The position numbers were made by a program, and so were the translations under genes. The notes beneath the pieces are model-generated. The model was not told the origin of the DNA. It ran no database searches and saw nothing but the letters and a program-made list of their open reading frames with translations. 64,000 nt of DNA from assembly GCA_019358875.1 (NCBI GenBank), contig JAHHIF010000026.1, positions 32,886 to 96,885 of the forward strand, read 5' to 3'. Of the stretch, positions 52,323-61,498 are shown one piece after another. This DNA comes from Symplocastrum torsivum CPER-KK1 (lineage in GTDB: Bacteria; Cyanobacteriota; Cyanobacteriia; Cyanobacteriales; Coleofasciculaceae). Positions within the stretch are counted from its first letter, which is position 1, and each line of letters begins with the position of its first letter.

Positions 52323-55300
52323 ATGACCACAGATCCAACTATTCGTGAACAAAGCTATCGCTACTTTCTCCAAGAAGCGCCGGAACTGCTGCAAGTTTTA
52401 GAACAAGAATTGCTGAGTCTTCGAGAAGACTACAGTATTAACAAGGTCAATACTCTAATGCGGGCTACCCATACCCTTAAGGGGGCAGCAGCAAGTGTTG
52501 GGTTGGAGACGATTCAAACGGTTGCCCACTCTTTGGAGGATATTTTCAAAGCCCTTTTCAATCCTGACTTGTCAATTGACCCCGAAGTTGAGGCGTTAAT
52601 CTTTGAGGGGTTTGAGTGTCTTCGCTTACCCCTAACTGCTGAATTTACGGGAGGGCAAGTCAATGATGCTGAGATTCTTGACCGAACTGCTGCTATTTTT
52701 GCCCAACTGCAAGAAAAGCTGGGTGACTGTTTTGGTCAGGAAGCTTACCTCCCCAGTTCGGTAGAGTTGGGCTTTGATTTGACCCTGTCTATCTTTGAAG
52801 TGGGAGTTAACCAACGATTAGACGAACTTGCCGATGCCCTAACCCGTGCCAACCCGGAGGAAGTTGCTACGACTCTTCGGACTCAGGCAGAGGTTTTCAC
52901 TGGATTAGCAGAATCTTTGAATTTACCTGGGTTTGGAGCAATTGCTCAACTGGCAATCAAGGGCTTGGATACCGCTCCCGCTCAGGCAGTGACGATTGCC
53001 GAGATTGCTTTGGCAGACCTCCGAGCGGCACAGGCTGCCGTACTAGGGGGCGATCGCACTCAAGGCGGTCAACCGTCTCTAGCTCTACAGCAATTCGCTG
53101 GTCTCACTACCAGTGCAACTGAACCTGTTATTAATAGTGCTGAGCCAGTAGTAGAGGTTGTAGTCAACCACAATAATTTTGATGCCATAGAGGAAAAGGG
53201 CGAGACAATTTCTCCCCATCTCCCTTTCACTTCCTCACCTCAAGATGTCACTGTCGATCCTCAAGAATCATTAATTGAATCTGAATTTAGTGAGGTGACT
53301 AGTGCGGCGAATTTAGAGTCGAGCGTGAGTGACTTACACACATCTGAGTCGATTGTCGGTGAAGTACCGTCTGTAGAGTCGTTGAACAACTCAGAAAATG
53401 AGGAATCAGAGCATGAGGAATTAGGCAACTCGCTCTTAGAGACGATCTGGGGAGGGGAAGCAGTACTGGATTCCCAAACCCCTGCTGAGACTGACCGAGA
53501 GGAAACCCGATCTAGTTCAGCACATAATCCTCATCACGTTTTTTCTTCAATGCCAGCGTCGGCGGCTGACTCAGCAAGTTGGAAGCCTATGGAGCCAGAG
53601 GTTACGGTTCCACCATCCCCATCCCGCTTCCGTATTGATAGTACTCCCACCCCCGTTTCCCAGAATGAGCAGGGTTCTGTCTCTCCCACTGTGCGGGTGA
53701 ATGTTGAGCATTTAGAACACCTGAATTCTTCAATTGGGGAATTGCTAACAAACCAAAACCGCCAGACACTCCAGAACGAGCAACTGCGAACAGCAGTGCG
53801 ATCGCTTCTTGTCCGTCTCCAGAAACACCAGCAACTGCTTGGTCAGCTCCAGGATTGGTCTGATCGGCAATTCATTGGGCAACAAAGGTGGGCTGAGACA
53901 GGTAGCGATTGGCAGTCCCATGCGCCTTTCGATTCCCTGGAACTTGATCGTTATGACGAAGCCCAAATTGTTGTTCAATCGATTCTGGAAGACGCTTTTA
54001 CATTAACAGAAGCGACTGACGCGATCGAGTTATTCACATCGGCATCCAGTCAAAGCTTGGAAAAACAACGTCGGTTGTTGACGAGTACTCGTGATGCCCT
54101 AATGCAAGCCAGGATGTCACCTCTGGGAGATATCTTCGGGCGCTTCCACCGTGTTTTACAGCCGTTAGAAATTAGGCACAACAAGCAGGTAACCCTAGAA
54201 CTTAGTGGAACTGAAGTCCTGGTGGATAAAGTGGTGGCTGAAAAGCTGTATGACCCTTTGCTACACCTAGTTCGCAATGCCTTTGACCATGGAATTGAGT
54301 CCCTTGAAGTCCGGCAACAACACAATAAACCAGATTTTGGTCAGATTGAACTGAGTGCTTCTCAATCTGGCAGACATCTACTGATTGAAGTCCGGGATGA
54401 TGGTAAGGGGTTAGATTTTGAACGGATTCGGCAACGGGCAGTAGAACGTCAACTCATCTCTGAAGAACAAGCGATCGATTTGGATGAGGGTCAGCTAATC
54501 AATTTACTGTTTGAACCGGGCTTCTCTACAGTATCTGGAGTGAGTGAACTCTCCGGACGGGGTGTTGGTCTAGATGTGGTGCGGGCGCAGTTGCAAGGTC
54601 TCCAAGGTTCGATCATGGTTTATTCTGAACCTTATCGGGGGACAACGTTCACACTCCAAATTCCTTTGAACCTCACGATCACCAAGTTGCTTTTGTGTCA
54701 GGCAGGTGGTCAAAGCTATTCCTTCTTTGTGGATGCGATCGAGCAAATTCTGATTCCTCAAGCACACCAGCTTCGGTGTTGGGAAGGTGGCAAAGTCCTC
54801 CGCTGGAACAAGGATGCTAGTAGCGAGTTAGCGAATCCAGGTTTGCAAAGCAGGCGCGAAGCGCAAACCTCTGAGCAACTTATCCCCATATACCAACTCT
54901 CGAAAGTCCTGAATTATTCCTCAGAGGTTGCCAACTCGTTGGTTTTCCAGCCTCAGCAGCCGTATGTCCCGGAAGGACAGATGATGCCGATCATTCTTAT
55001 CCGTTACCAGGATAGGTTTTTGGGTCTGGAAGTAGACCAGTTGATTGGAGAGCAGGAATTAGTGATTCGTCCCTTGGGGGCGATGATTGTGCCACCCAAC
55101 TATGTTTATGGGAGCAGTGTTTTAGCTGATGGACGGTTGACATTGGTGCTTGATGGGGCTGCATTGATGCAGTACGTGTCTGAGCAGCAGACGGGTAGTA
55201 GTAGCGATTCTTTACAGGATAGGTATACGGCTGACGCACTAACTTACACAACGGCTTCACGCGCTTTAGCCGCAAGTTCAACACGCTCCATATCATCATC

Positions 55301-55751
55301 AAGTCAAGAGCAACGGCTATTACCAGCAGCACCCAATACAGATGTCAGGGCAAGACGAGACAAACTGATTCTCCTTGTGGATGACTCTATCACCCTACGC
55401 CAAACTCTGGCTTTGACTTTACAGAAGGCTGGTTATCGAGTGCTTCAGGCTAAGGATGGTTACGAAGCGATCGATCAACTCCGACAGCACCGGGAGATTC
55501 AGTTAATAATCTGCGATATTGAGATGCCTCGCATGAATGGATTTGAGTTTCTTAAATACCGTCAGCAAGACTCTGTTTTGGCAAACATTCCGGTTGTCAT
55601 GTTGACGTCCCGGAGTGCGTCGAAGCACCGCTTGATTGCAACGGAGTTAGGGGCAACAGCCTATATTACGAAGCCTTATTTGGAACAAATGCTGTTGGCG
55701 ACGCTAACTGAGGCAATTGAGAACAGTAATCAAAATTCTATTTCTAGATGA
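52323..55751 (+). CDS. CheA-type hybrid histidine kinase
   Basis: A 1142-residue kinase: Hpt domain with H50 in RATHTLKGAA, a second Hpt-like helical part (about 145-245), a long acidic Ser/Glu-rich linker (250-455), dimerisation helices (about 460-580), HATPase with HLVRNAFDHGIE and DDGKGLDF, GRGVGLDVV, a CheW domain, and a receiver with D1065 in ICDIEMPRMNG. It transfers phosphate to the CheY and PatA-like regulators under control of the receptor. PixL/PtxE-type. The ATG follows directly on a heptamer array and lacks a ribosome site, so its translation may differ from relatives. Confidence 0.92.
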   Translation: MTTDPTIREQSYRYFLQEAPELLQVLEQELLSLREDYSINKVNTLMRATHTLKGAAASVGLETIQTVAHSLEDIFKALFNPDLSIDPEVEALIFEGFECLRLPLTAEFTGGQVNDAEILDRTAAIFAQLQEKLGDCFGQEAYLPSSVELGFDLTLSIFEVGVNQRLDELADALTRANPEEVATTLRTQAEVFTGLAESLNLPGFGAIAQLAIKGLDTAPAQAVTIAEIALADLRAAQAAVLGGDRTQGGQPSLALQQFAGLTTSATEPVINSAEPVVEVVVNHNNFDAIEEKGETISPHLPFTSSPQDVTVDPQESLIESEFSEVTSAANLESSVSDLHTSESIVGEVPSVESLNNSENEESEHEELGNSLLETIWGGEAVLDSQTPAETDREETRSSSAHNPHHVFSSMPASAADSASWKPMEPEVTVPPSPSRFRIDSTPTPVSQNEQGSVSPTVRVNVEHLEHLNSSIGELLTNQNRQTLQNEQLRTAVRSLLVRLQKHQQLLGQLQDWSDRQFIGQQRWAETGSDWQSHAPFDSLELDRYDEAQIVVQSILEDAFTLTEATDAIELFTSASSQSLEKQRRLLTSTRDALMQARMSPLGDIFGRFHRVLQPLEIRHNKQVTLELSGTEVLVDKVVAEKLYDPLLHLVRNAFDHGIESLEVRQQHNKPDFGQIELSASQSGRHLLIEVRDDGKGLDFERIRQRAVERQLISEEQAIDLDEGQLINLLFEPGFSTVSGVSELSGRGVGLDVVRAQLQGLQGSIMVYSEPYRGTTFTLQIPLNLTITKLLLCQAGGQSYSFFVDAIEQILIPQAHQLRCWEGGKVLRWNKDASSELANPGLQSRREAQTSEQLIPIYQLSKVLNYSSEVANSLVFQPQQPYVPEGQMMPIILIRYQDRFLGLEVDQLIGEQELVIRPLGAMIVPPNYVYGSSVLADGRLTLVLDGAALMQYVSEQQTGSSSDSLQDRYTADALTYTTASRALAASSTRSISSSSQEQRLLPAAPNTDVRARRDKLILLVDDSITLRQTLALTLQKAGYRVLQAKDGYEAIDQLRQHREIQLIICDIEMPRMNGFEFLKYRQQDSVLANIPVVMLTSRSASKHRLIATELGATAYITKPYLEQMLLATLTEAIENSNQNSISR

Positions 55752-55767
55752 GAGTTAGGAGAGGGCG

Positions 55768-56271
55768 ATGCACGACGAGATAAAAGTAGCTAAGTTCGTG
55801 GTTTTTAAGGTCATGGATTATCTCCTTGCCCTTCCCATTGAGGATGTGCTCAAGGCAATTAATTATTCGTCTGTAGCTAGCGGTGGGCTGAGAACAATGG
55901 GTGTTGTCCAGCTTGGTCGCCATATGATTAGGGTTTTGGATTTGCATCAGCACATCAGTGTCGGTAGTTTATCTCAGTTACCCGCTAACCATCCTTTTTT
56001 AGTGATTACCCGTGGTTCAGGGGGAGAGCTCTGTGGAATTCTGGTGGATGAACCGCCGAATTTGGTGGAGTTACCGCTAGCGATGATGCAAAGGCTGCCA
56101 ATGTCTCAAATACAAGGTAATGCTCTCCTTGAGATGGTCTCTCATGCGGCTGTTCTATCCCAGGAAAATGTGACAACAACAATTTTTTTGCTGGATGTGA
56201 AGCGAGTTCTAAATACCAGCATGAATGATTCCCAGAAGAGACTGCCAGGAAATAGACAAATGGCAGTCTAA
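55768..56271 (+). CDS. CheW-domain protein, last gene of the phototaxis operon
   Basis: A 167-residue CheW-fold protein (AKFVVFKVMDYLLALPIEDV, then TMGVVQLGRHMIRVLDLHQH and LCGILVDEPPNLVELP). AGGAG six nt upstream of ATG and a 16-bp gap to cheA show co-expression. It may bridge CheA and the receptor in an extra array contact; such an additional CheW occurs in ptx loci. Confidence 0.82.
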   Translation: MHDEIKVAKFVVFKVMDYLLALPIEDVLKAINYSSVASGGLRTMGVVQLGRHMIRVLDLHQHISVGSLSQLPANHPFLVITRGSGGELCGILVDEPPNLVELPLAMMQRLPMSQIQGNALLEMVSHAAVLSQENVTTTIFLLDVKRVLNTSMNDSQKRLPGNRQMAV

Positions 56272-56374
56272 AATTATGGACACAAAGAAAAATAAACCCC
56301 CACTCGCTCTTGCTGGTGGGGTGAAGGCAAGTTGTCTTAGTGCTGGTAAAAGGTATCTCTGGAACTGATGCCAC

Positions 56375-56887
56375 TTATGCAGTCAGACGATTGTATAGAG
56401 TGTCATCTGCTTGTTCGGGTAGTGCAACACCCTTGCTTTCTATTTCCTGGAGTTTTGCCTTAATCCACTCTGTAGATTTTGTTTTACACAGTTCAAGCCA
56501 AAGGTGTTGCCCAACACGTCGAGGTACTGGGGATTCGAGAGCAAAAGCGTACCACAAACCCTCTTTCTGAAAAAGCTTGGTTAAGCCGAAATATTGGCAA
56601 ATTAGCAAAGCCGCAGCCGGACGCAACTCTCCAGGAGCGACTTTCTCCCAAAAAGCCACTTTTTGATGCTGAGAATCGTGAATTGCTCTTTCTGTGCCTT
56701 CTAAAAGTGCGATCGCTTCCAGTATTTTCTGCTTGGCTTTGTGAATTCGGACAAGTTCCTCTTGCTTTTGGCGATGCAATCCAGATGCCCAATTCCCATT
56801 CAGTGCCTCCTTCAACATTCGGCGTTCTACTGGATGGGTGGGTTCAAGGGCATAAGCAGCAGATTTCAATTCGTTAACGGTTCGCAT
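56375..56887 (-). CDS. Hypothetical alpha-helical protein
   Basis: A 170-residue helical protein, basic in the first half (RRMLKEALNGNWASGLHRQK, ELVRIHKAKQKILEAIALLE), with a central CQYFGLTKLFQKEGLWYAF and ending QADDTLYNRLTA. No domain recognised, no signal peptide. AGGAG lies seven nt before the second ATG (56885-56887), which I take as the start. Its upstream region has repeated TAACG motifs. Converges on the phototaxis operon. Confidence 0.6.
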   Translation of the reverse strand: MRTVNELKSAAYALEPTHPVERRMLKEALNGNWASGLHRQKQEELVRIHKAKQKILEAIALLEGTERAIHDSQHQKVAFWEKVAPGELRPAAALLICQYFGLTKLFQKEGLWYAFALESPVPRRVGQHLWLELCKTKSTEWIKAKLQEIESKGVALPEQADDTLYNRLTA

Positions 56888-56970
56888 CAACATTCTCCTG
56901 TTATGGGTGAGCTAAAAGCTGTAAAAAATTTCAATTACTTAAGTGTGGCTCTCAAAAAGGGTCACGAAGC

Positions 56971-57094
56971 TAACGGAAACACTAACGTAAACACTAACGT
57001 AAAAGCTAACGTCTGTAACTTATTGCTTTTTGTCATTGGTTAAGAAGAGCAGGCAAGAGACCTAACGCCAGATCTATTAACGAAATTCCTAACG
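56971..57094. repeat. Cluster of TAACG repeats, partly a 12-bp tandem
   Basis: TAACG begins at 56971, 56983, 56995 and 57007 (a strict 12-bp period, units like ACTAACGTAAAC), and again at 57063, 57078 and 57090. It is upstream of the minus-strand gene at 56375-56887 and may be a multi-site operator or simply a local tandem expansion. Confidence 0.65.
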
Positions 57095-57154
57095 AAATTA
57101 GATAAAAAGTGTTGTTCATTCACAAATTCTTCACAGTTGCTCAGTAGTCTTTAT

Positions 57155-57210
57155 ATATAAGCCTTTGAACACTGACGAACCCTCTCGATGAATCGGGGGG
57201 GTATTTTTTT
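57155..57210 (+). ncRNA. Possible short RNA ending in a strong terminator
   Basis: ACCCTCTCGAT and ATCGGGGGGGT form an 11-bp stem (with G-T pairs) from 57179 to 57202, followed by ATTTTTTT. TATATA near 57151 could be its -10. No plus-strand protein gene ends here, so the terminator belongs to something else, perhaps a short regulatory RNA of about 50 nt. The terminator is clear, the RNA is inferred. Confidence 0.4.
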
Positions 57211-57398
57211 ACCATATCCATAAAAAAGGTTAGCTGCAATGGTTAGGCTGATGCTGATACCGAGTTGCATTCGCTGTGGACGGATAAAAAGAAAAGGGTC
57301 AAGGTGAAAGAACACTGACCTTCACTCTTACCCTTGCCTAAAAGTATAATTTTTGTTGCTATTTAAAAGCTCATTCACTGACTAGACACCTATGTAGG

Positions 57399-57436
57399 GT
57401 TCAGAATAATTCTGAACTCCTGAACTCCTGAACTCC
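57399..57436. repeat. Palindrome plus 8-bp tandem repeat after the nblB-like gene
   Basis: GTTCAGAAT-A-ATTCTGAAC (57399-57417) runs into three TGAACTCC units (57413-57436). Just downstream of the minus-strand gene end; may stabilise or end its message. Confidence 0.6.
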
Positions 57437-57456
57437 TGAATTCTTCTTGTTCAAAG

Positions 57457-58122
57457 TTACACTGACTCCAAAGCGGCTTGTGCTTCCTTCGCCACTTCCT
57501 CTTTTTCATCATTGGCTAGGGTTTCCAGTGCTGAACGCACCTCAGCGCCTCCAAGTTTAGTGAGCGCTTGTACCAACCGATAGCGAACCTGCCAATCTGA
57601 ATTTGTGGCATAAGGAGTCAAAAGAGGTACCGCACGCGCATCACCTAAGTCTCCAAGGGAACTGATAGCTGCTGTTTGTACAAGCCCTGTATCAGAGTTT
57701 AAGGCTTCTTCTAACAGTTCAAAAGAACGCGGATCGCCTAGTTCTCCCAAGGTTGCAATAATACTGAACTGAACCAGCCATTCGGGAGTCTGATGATAAA
57801 GCCACTGCAAATCTTCAAACGCTTCTGTAAGCTTTAGTGCCCCGATCGCATCTGCTGCTGCTGCCTGAACATCAGGTTCCGAATCATTGAGAAGGCGATC
57901 GCGCAACAGTGTCAACGTCGTTTGTAAATCTTGACCCCCTAACGTATCAAGTTGGCTTACCGCCGCATATCGAACACGAGTATTTTTATCAGTCACAACT
58001 GGCTGAATTAACTCAAACGCCACAGAGGGTTCCAGTTGACGTAACTGGTTGACTCCACTAATACGCTTGCCGAAATCCTCTGAACTCAGCAGTTGTTGAA
58101 CAGACTCACGGGTAACGCTCAT
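57457..58122 (-). CDS. nblB: HEAT-repeat protein, NblB-like
   Basis: A 221-residue all-helical protein with about six HEAT repeats (DKNTRVRYAAVSQLDTLGG, DSEPDVQAAAADAIGALK, DTGLVQTAAISSLGDLGDAR and others). Sequence and length match cyanobacterial NblB, a phycobilin-lyase-like HEAT protein needed for phycobilisome breakdown in nutrient starvation. Other HEAT lyase relatives (CpcE type) are possible, but no phycobilisome genes are near. Stands alone. Confidence 0.72.
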   Translation of the reverse strand: MSVTRESVQQLLSSEDFGKRISGVNQLRQLEPSVAFELIQPVVTDKNTRVRYAAVSQLDTLGGQDLQTTLTLLRDRLLNDSEPDVQAAAADAIGALKLTEAFEDLQWLYHQTPEWLVQFSIIATLGELGDPRSFELLEEALNSDTGLVQTAAISSLGDLGDARAVPLLTPYATNSDWQVRYRLVQALTKLGGAEVRSALETLANDEKEEVAKEAQAALESV

Positions 58123-58270
58123 TGGTAAATATTAATTATCAATTGCTAGTTATTGCACCTAAAAAAGCAGCGGTTGTTGCTTGGTTGCAGTCCGAGTCTC
58201 CAACACGCTGCCTCATGAATTGAATCAGGAATTCCTGCCCTAGTGCAAGGAACCTTAAACCTTGGCTGAG

Positions 58271-58738
58271 CTACTCTTCAAATTCAGCTGCCATTGCCCG
58301 CACAATATCTCCAGGTGTGAGGATACCAATTACCTTACCTGTCTCATCAGTTACGGCTAAACGTCGGATGGATTTTTCTCGCATCAGCTTAGCCGCTTTA
58401 GGCAAGGGTTGGTCAGGTTCTACAGTAACAGGGTCACCGCTCATCACTTCCCCAACCGTTTGCCCCAGTGCCTTGTGGAGTTCTTGGTCATGACGGGCAG
58501 GGTTTTCTAGAGTTATGACGCTGTCCAGAAACATGATGTAAAGTGGTGGCTCTACTCCTGTCTCCTGCCAGAGCAAGTCTGTTTCTGAAATTACACCGAC
58601 CAATTTGCCTGTGTCATCTACCACTGGCAAACCACTGATGCGTTGTTCGGCAAGAATTTTTATTGCCTCCCGGATAGGCGTTTGAGGTTCCACCAAGATG
58701 GGGTTACGACTCATGACATCGGCAACAGTTTTAGCCAT
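58271..58738 (-). CDS. CBS-domain pair protein
   Basis: A 155-residue protein with two CBS domains (residues 1-65 and 90-150; VADVMSRNPILVEPQTPIRE, LVGVISETDLLW, VGEVMSGDPVTVEPDQPLPK, VIGILTPGDIVRAMA). CBS pairs bind adenosine nucleotides and regulate partner proteins; cyanobacterial and plastid relatives (CBSX type) modulate redox enzymes. Partner unknown. No operon partner closer than about 70 bp (RNase D upstream). Confidence 0.88.
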   Translation of the reverse strand: MAKTVADVMSRNPILVEPQTPIREAIKILAEQRISGLPVVDDTGKLVGVISETDLLWQETGVEPPLYIMFLDSVITLENPARHDQELHKALGQTVGEVMSGDPVTVEPDQPLPKAAKLMREKSIRRLAVTDETGKVIGILTPGDIVRAMAAEFEE

Positions 58739-58806
58739 ACTCAGTCGGCTGTATCTTCTTTAATTCAGTACTAATTAATTGTAGGTAATCTACAGACAGA
58801 CTTAAC

Positions 58807-59481
58807 TCAGTGTTCAAAGATATCTCGGTAAAGCAACAAATCTAGAGTTACCATGACGGGTAAAGCCTCAAAGCACTGTTGAGCCAATTCCCAACGACCT
58901 TCTCGTTGCAGCATATTGGTTAGCTTCTGCCGCACACTCACAAGGTAGCGAACATCGTTGGCAGCATAGCGTAACTGCTCGTCTGAGAGGTTGGCGACAT
59001 TGCCCCAGTCGGAACTTTGAGCGCTTTTGTCTAGTTCTACTTGTTCTAGCTCTAGTACTAACTCTTTAAGCCCATGGCGACTACTATAGGTACGGGCGAG
59101 CTTACTGGCGATTTTCGTGCAAAAGATGGGCGTGGTTTGGATACCAAGATTCTGGCGCAGCATCGCAAGATCGAAGCGAGCAAAGTGAAACAGCTTAAGG
59201 ATACTGGGGGTTTCCAGCAACTGTTTTAAGTTAGGAGCCTCTGTCTGATCTTTAGCAATGCGGACAACAGTAACTCGGTTTTTGGGGTCACATAGCTGTA
59301 CTAAGCATAAGCGATCGCGTTGGTAAATGAGTCCCATGGTTTCTGTATCCACCGCTAGTGCATCTACGGTGAGATACTCCTGAAGCAGACTGTCGGATAA
59401 ATCGCGATCGCAAACTTGAAATTCTTCCAATTCTCGATTCCTCAGTAGATTAGTTCTGCCAAGTGGCTTAACAAAACTCAT
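58807..59481 (-). CDS. Ribonuclease D-like 3'-5' exonuclease
   Basis: A 224-residue DEDDy-type exonuclease. The acidic residues are seen in AVDTETMG (ExoI), HFARFDLAML (ExoII) and YAANDVRYLV (ExoIII, Tyr four before Asp). The HRDC domain of E. coli RNase D is absent, as usual in cyanobacteria. It trims 3' ends of tRNA precursors and other RNAs. ATG at 59481 chosen over TTG 59517. About 40 bp downstream of the CAP lipoprotein gene. Confidence 0.88.
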   Translation of the reverse strand: MSFVKPLGRTNLLRNRELEEFQVCDRDLSDSLLQEYLTVDALAVDTETMGLIYQRDRLCLVQLCDPKNRVTVVRIAKDQTEAPNLKQLLETPSILKLFHFARFDLAMLRQNLGIQTTPIFCTKIASKLARTYSSRHGLKELVLELEQVELDKSAQSSDWGNVANLSDEQLRYAANDVRYLVSVRQKLTNMLQREGRWELAQQCFEALPVMVTLDLLLYRDIFEH

Positions 59482-59523
59482 GAAATCGGGCGGGCTGGAG
59501 TTGCCCTGCCCATCCAAAACGGC

Positions 59524-60078
59524 TTAGCGGCGTTTGATGAAAACTTGCGTGAAGTAATACTCACCCTTGGCATTTTTGGTAATGCCAATACCCGTTACAT
59601 CAAACTGACCTTCCATATTCTTGCGGTGACCAGGGCTTTTTATCCAGCCTTCAACCGCTTGTTGGTCTGGGTTAGAGTAGCCCTGGTTGTAAGCAACATT
59701 TTCCGCCGCACTTCGATAAGGAATTGACTGACCAATTGCTTTAACTCGTGCCTCAAATCCATCGTGGCTAAACGGTACCTGACCACTTGCCATTGCCTGA
59801 GAATGAAGTCTTGATTGCTCACTGATTCGAGCATCCAATGCTAGAGGCGGTAAGTTGCGGGACTGGCGATATTTATTGATTTGTTGATGCACAGACTGTT
59901 CCAAAGCCGCGAATTCATTCGTCGTTGACCTTTGAGACACGGTTGAATTTGGTGGATTGCTCAAGGTGGGCAAAGGTTGACTGGGACTATCAAAAACCTC
60001 ATAGGCAGCAGCACAGCCACTCACTCCACCTGCAAGGGTGAACACGCCGAGGATAATTTTTGCCAAACGTTTTTGCAT
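59524..60078 (-). CDS. CAP-domain lipoprotein
   Basis: A 184-residue protein with a signal peptide ending in VSGC (a lipobox) and a bacterial CAP/SCP domain (residues 55-180; HQQINKYRQSRNLPPLALDA, HSQAMASGQVPFSHDGF, AENVAYNQG, WIKSPGHRKNM). Members occur outside the cytosol; function mostly unknown. Its gene ends six bases before the longest possible RNase D start, so the two may share a transcript. Confidence 0.85.
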   Translation of the reverse strand: MQKRLAKIILGVFTLAGGVSGCAAAYEVFDSPSQPLPTLSNPPNSTVSQRSTTNEFAALEQSVHQQINKYRQSRNLPPLALDARISEQSRLHSQAMASGQVPFSHDGFEARVKAIGQSIPYRSAAENVAYNQGYSNPDQQAVEGWIKSPGHRKNMEGQFDVTGIGITKNAKGEYYFTQVFIKRR

Positions 60079-60212
60079 CTTGGAAAGGAATAGTGATTGG
60101 AGACGAGGAAGGAATGCGTTGGGAGGTGGGAGTTAAAGCTTCTGATTCTCTAACCCTCACTTCCCACTCTTACTAATTCCTAGTCCCCAGACCTCAGCCC
60201 CTAGTTCCCTTT

Positions 60213-61463
60213 TTATAAATCAAAAAACTTGGCAATGGTTTGGACATCCTTATCACCACGACCTGAACAGTTAATGACAATCCTTGGACTGCCATTGAGT
60301 TGTGGGCAGAGGGTTTCGAGATAAGCGATCGCATGAGCCGTTTCCAACGCGGGAATGATTCCCTCTAATTCTGATAACCGTCTTAACGCATCAACTGCCT
60401 CTTTGTCAGTCACACTGTAATATTCTGCTCGACCAATATCCTTTAGATAGCTATGTTCAGGACCAACACCTGGATAATCTAGTCCAGCACTAATGGAGTG
60501 AGGTTCTATCACCTGACCATCCGCGTCTTGCAGCAAATAACTCATTGCTCCGTGTAAAACCCCAGGACGACCTTTGGTCAGCGTTGCCGCGTGCTTCTCG
60601 GTATTCACTCCTTCCCCTGCTGCCTCAATTCCAATCAGCCGCACATTGGGTTCCTTAACAAACTCATGGAACAGTCCCATCGCATTCGAGCCACCGCCTA
60701 CACAAGCCAAAAGAATATCCGGCAAGCCACCCCATTTTTCTAGAGCTTGTTCGCGTGTTTCTTCTCCAATTACTGCCTGGAAATCACGCACAAGCATCGG
60801 GTAAGGATGAGGCCCGGCAACTGACCCCAGAATATAGTGGGTTGTTTCCACATTCGTTACCCAGTCTCGAATTGCTTCTGAGGTCGCATCCTTGAGGGTT
60901 CCTGTGCCAGCACAGACAGGTTGTACCGTTGCCCCCATTAGTCGCATCCGAAACACATTTAGGGCTTGGCGTTCCATATCCTGAACGCCCATATAAACAA
61001 TGCATTCCAGCCCAAACCGCGCACACACAGTTGCTGTTGCCACACCATGCTGACCCGCACCTGTTTCAGCAATAATCCGTCGCTTGCCCATCCGCTTGGC
61101 TAGCAGCACCTGAGCCAAAGCATTATTAATTTTGTGCGCTCCGGTATGGTTTAAGTCTTCCCGTTTCAGATAAATCTGCGCTCCACTACCGTCAGGTTTG
61201 CCATAGTGGGATGTCAGGCGTTCGGCAAAGTAGAGAGGGCTGGGGCGTCCTACATAGTCTCGCTGTAACTGTTGTAGTTCCTGCTGAAACTCTGGGTCGT
61301 CACGGTATTGCCAAAAACACTGCTCTAGTTCACTCAGAGCGGGCATTAGTGTTTCAGGCACATACTTGCCGCCAAATTTACCAAAACGACCTAAGGCATC
61401 AGGTTGTTGGCTTACAGCGTCGGCATCAGGTTGGGAACTACGAGGTAAGGGAGTAGTGGTCAC
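60213..61463 (-). CDS. trpB: Tryptophan synthase beta subunit
   Basis: A 416-residue PLP enzyme with the PLP-lysine motif EDLNHTGAHKINNALAQ, the phosphate loop GGGSNAMG and the GRGDKD end motif. It joins indole and serine to tryptophan with TrpA. trpA is not adjacent here, typical of scattered trp genes in cyanobacteria. The N-terminal extension (TTPLPRSSQPDADAVSQQ) is not conserved. Confidence 0.97.
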   Translation of the reverse strand: MTTTPLPRSSQPDADAVSQQPDALGRFGKFGGKYVPETLMPALSELEQCFWQYRDDPEFQQELQQLQRDYVGRPSPLYFAERLTSHYGKPDGSGAQIYLKREDLNHTGAHKINNALAQVLLAKRMGKRRIIAETGAGQHGVATATVCARFGLECIVYMGVQDMERQALNVFRMRLMGATVQPVCAGTGTLKDATSEAIRDWVTNVETTHYILGSVAGPHPYPMLVRDFQAVIGEETREQALEKWGGLPDILLACVGGGSNAMGLFHEFVKEPNVRLIGIEAAGEGVNTEKHAATLTKGRPGVLHGAMSYLLQDADGQVIEPHSISAGLDYPGVGPEHSYLKDIGRAEYYSVTDKEAVDALRRLSELEGIIPALETAHAIAYLETLCPQLNGSPRIVINCSGRGDKDVQTIAKFFDL

Positions 61464-61498
61464 AGCGCAATATAGAGATTGTAGGGGTCTTTTTAATT

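Noticed and set aside
56969..57016. Could the 12-bp TAACG tandem be a CRISPR array?
   Set aside because: Units are only 12 bp without unique spacers, so it is a simple tandem repeat.
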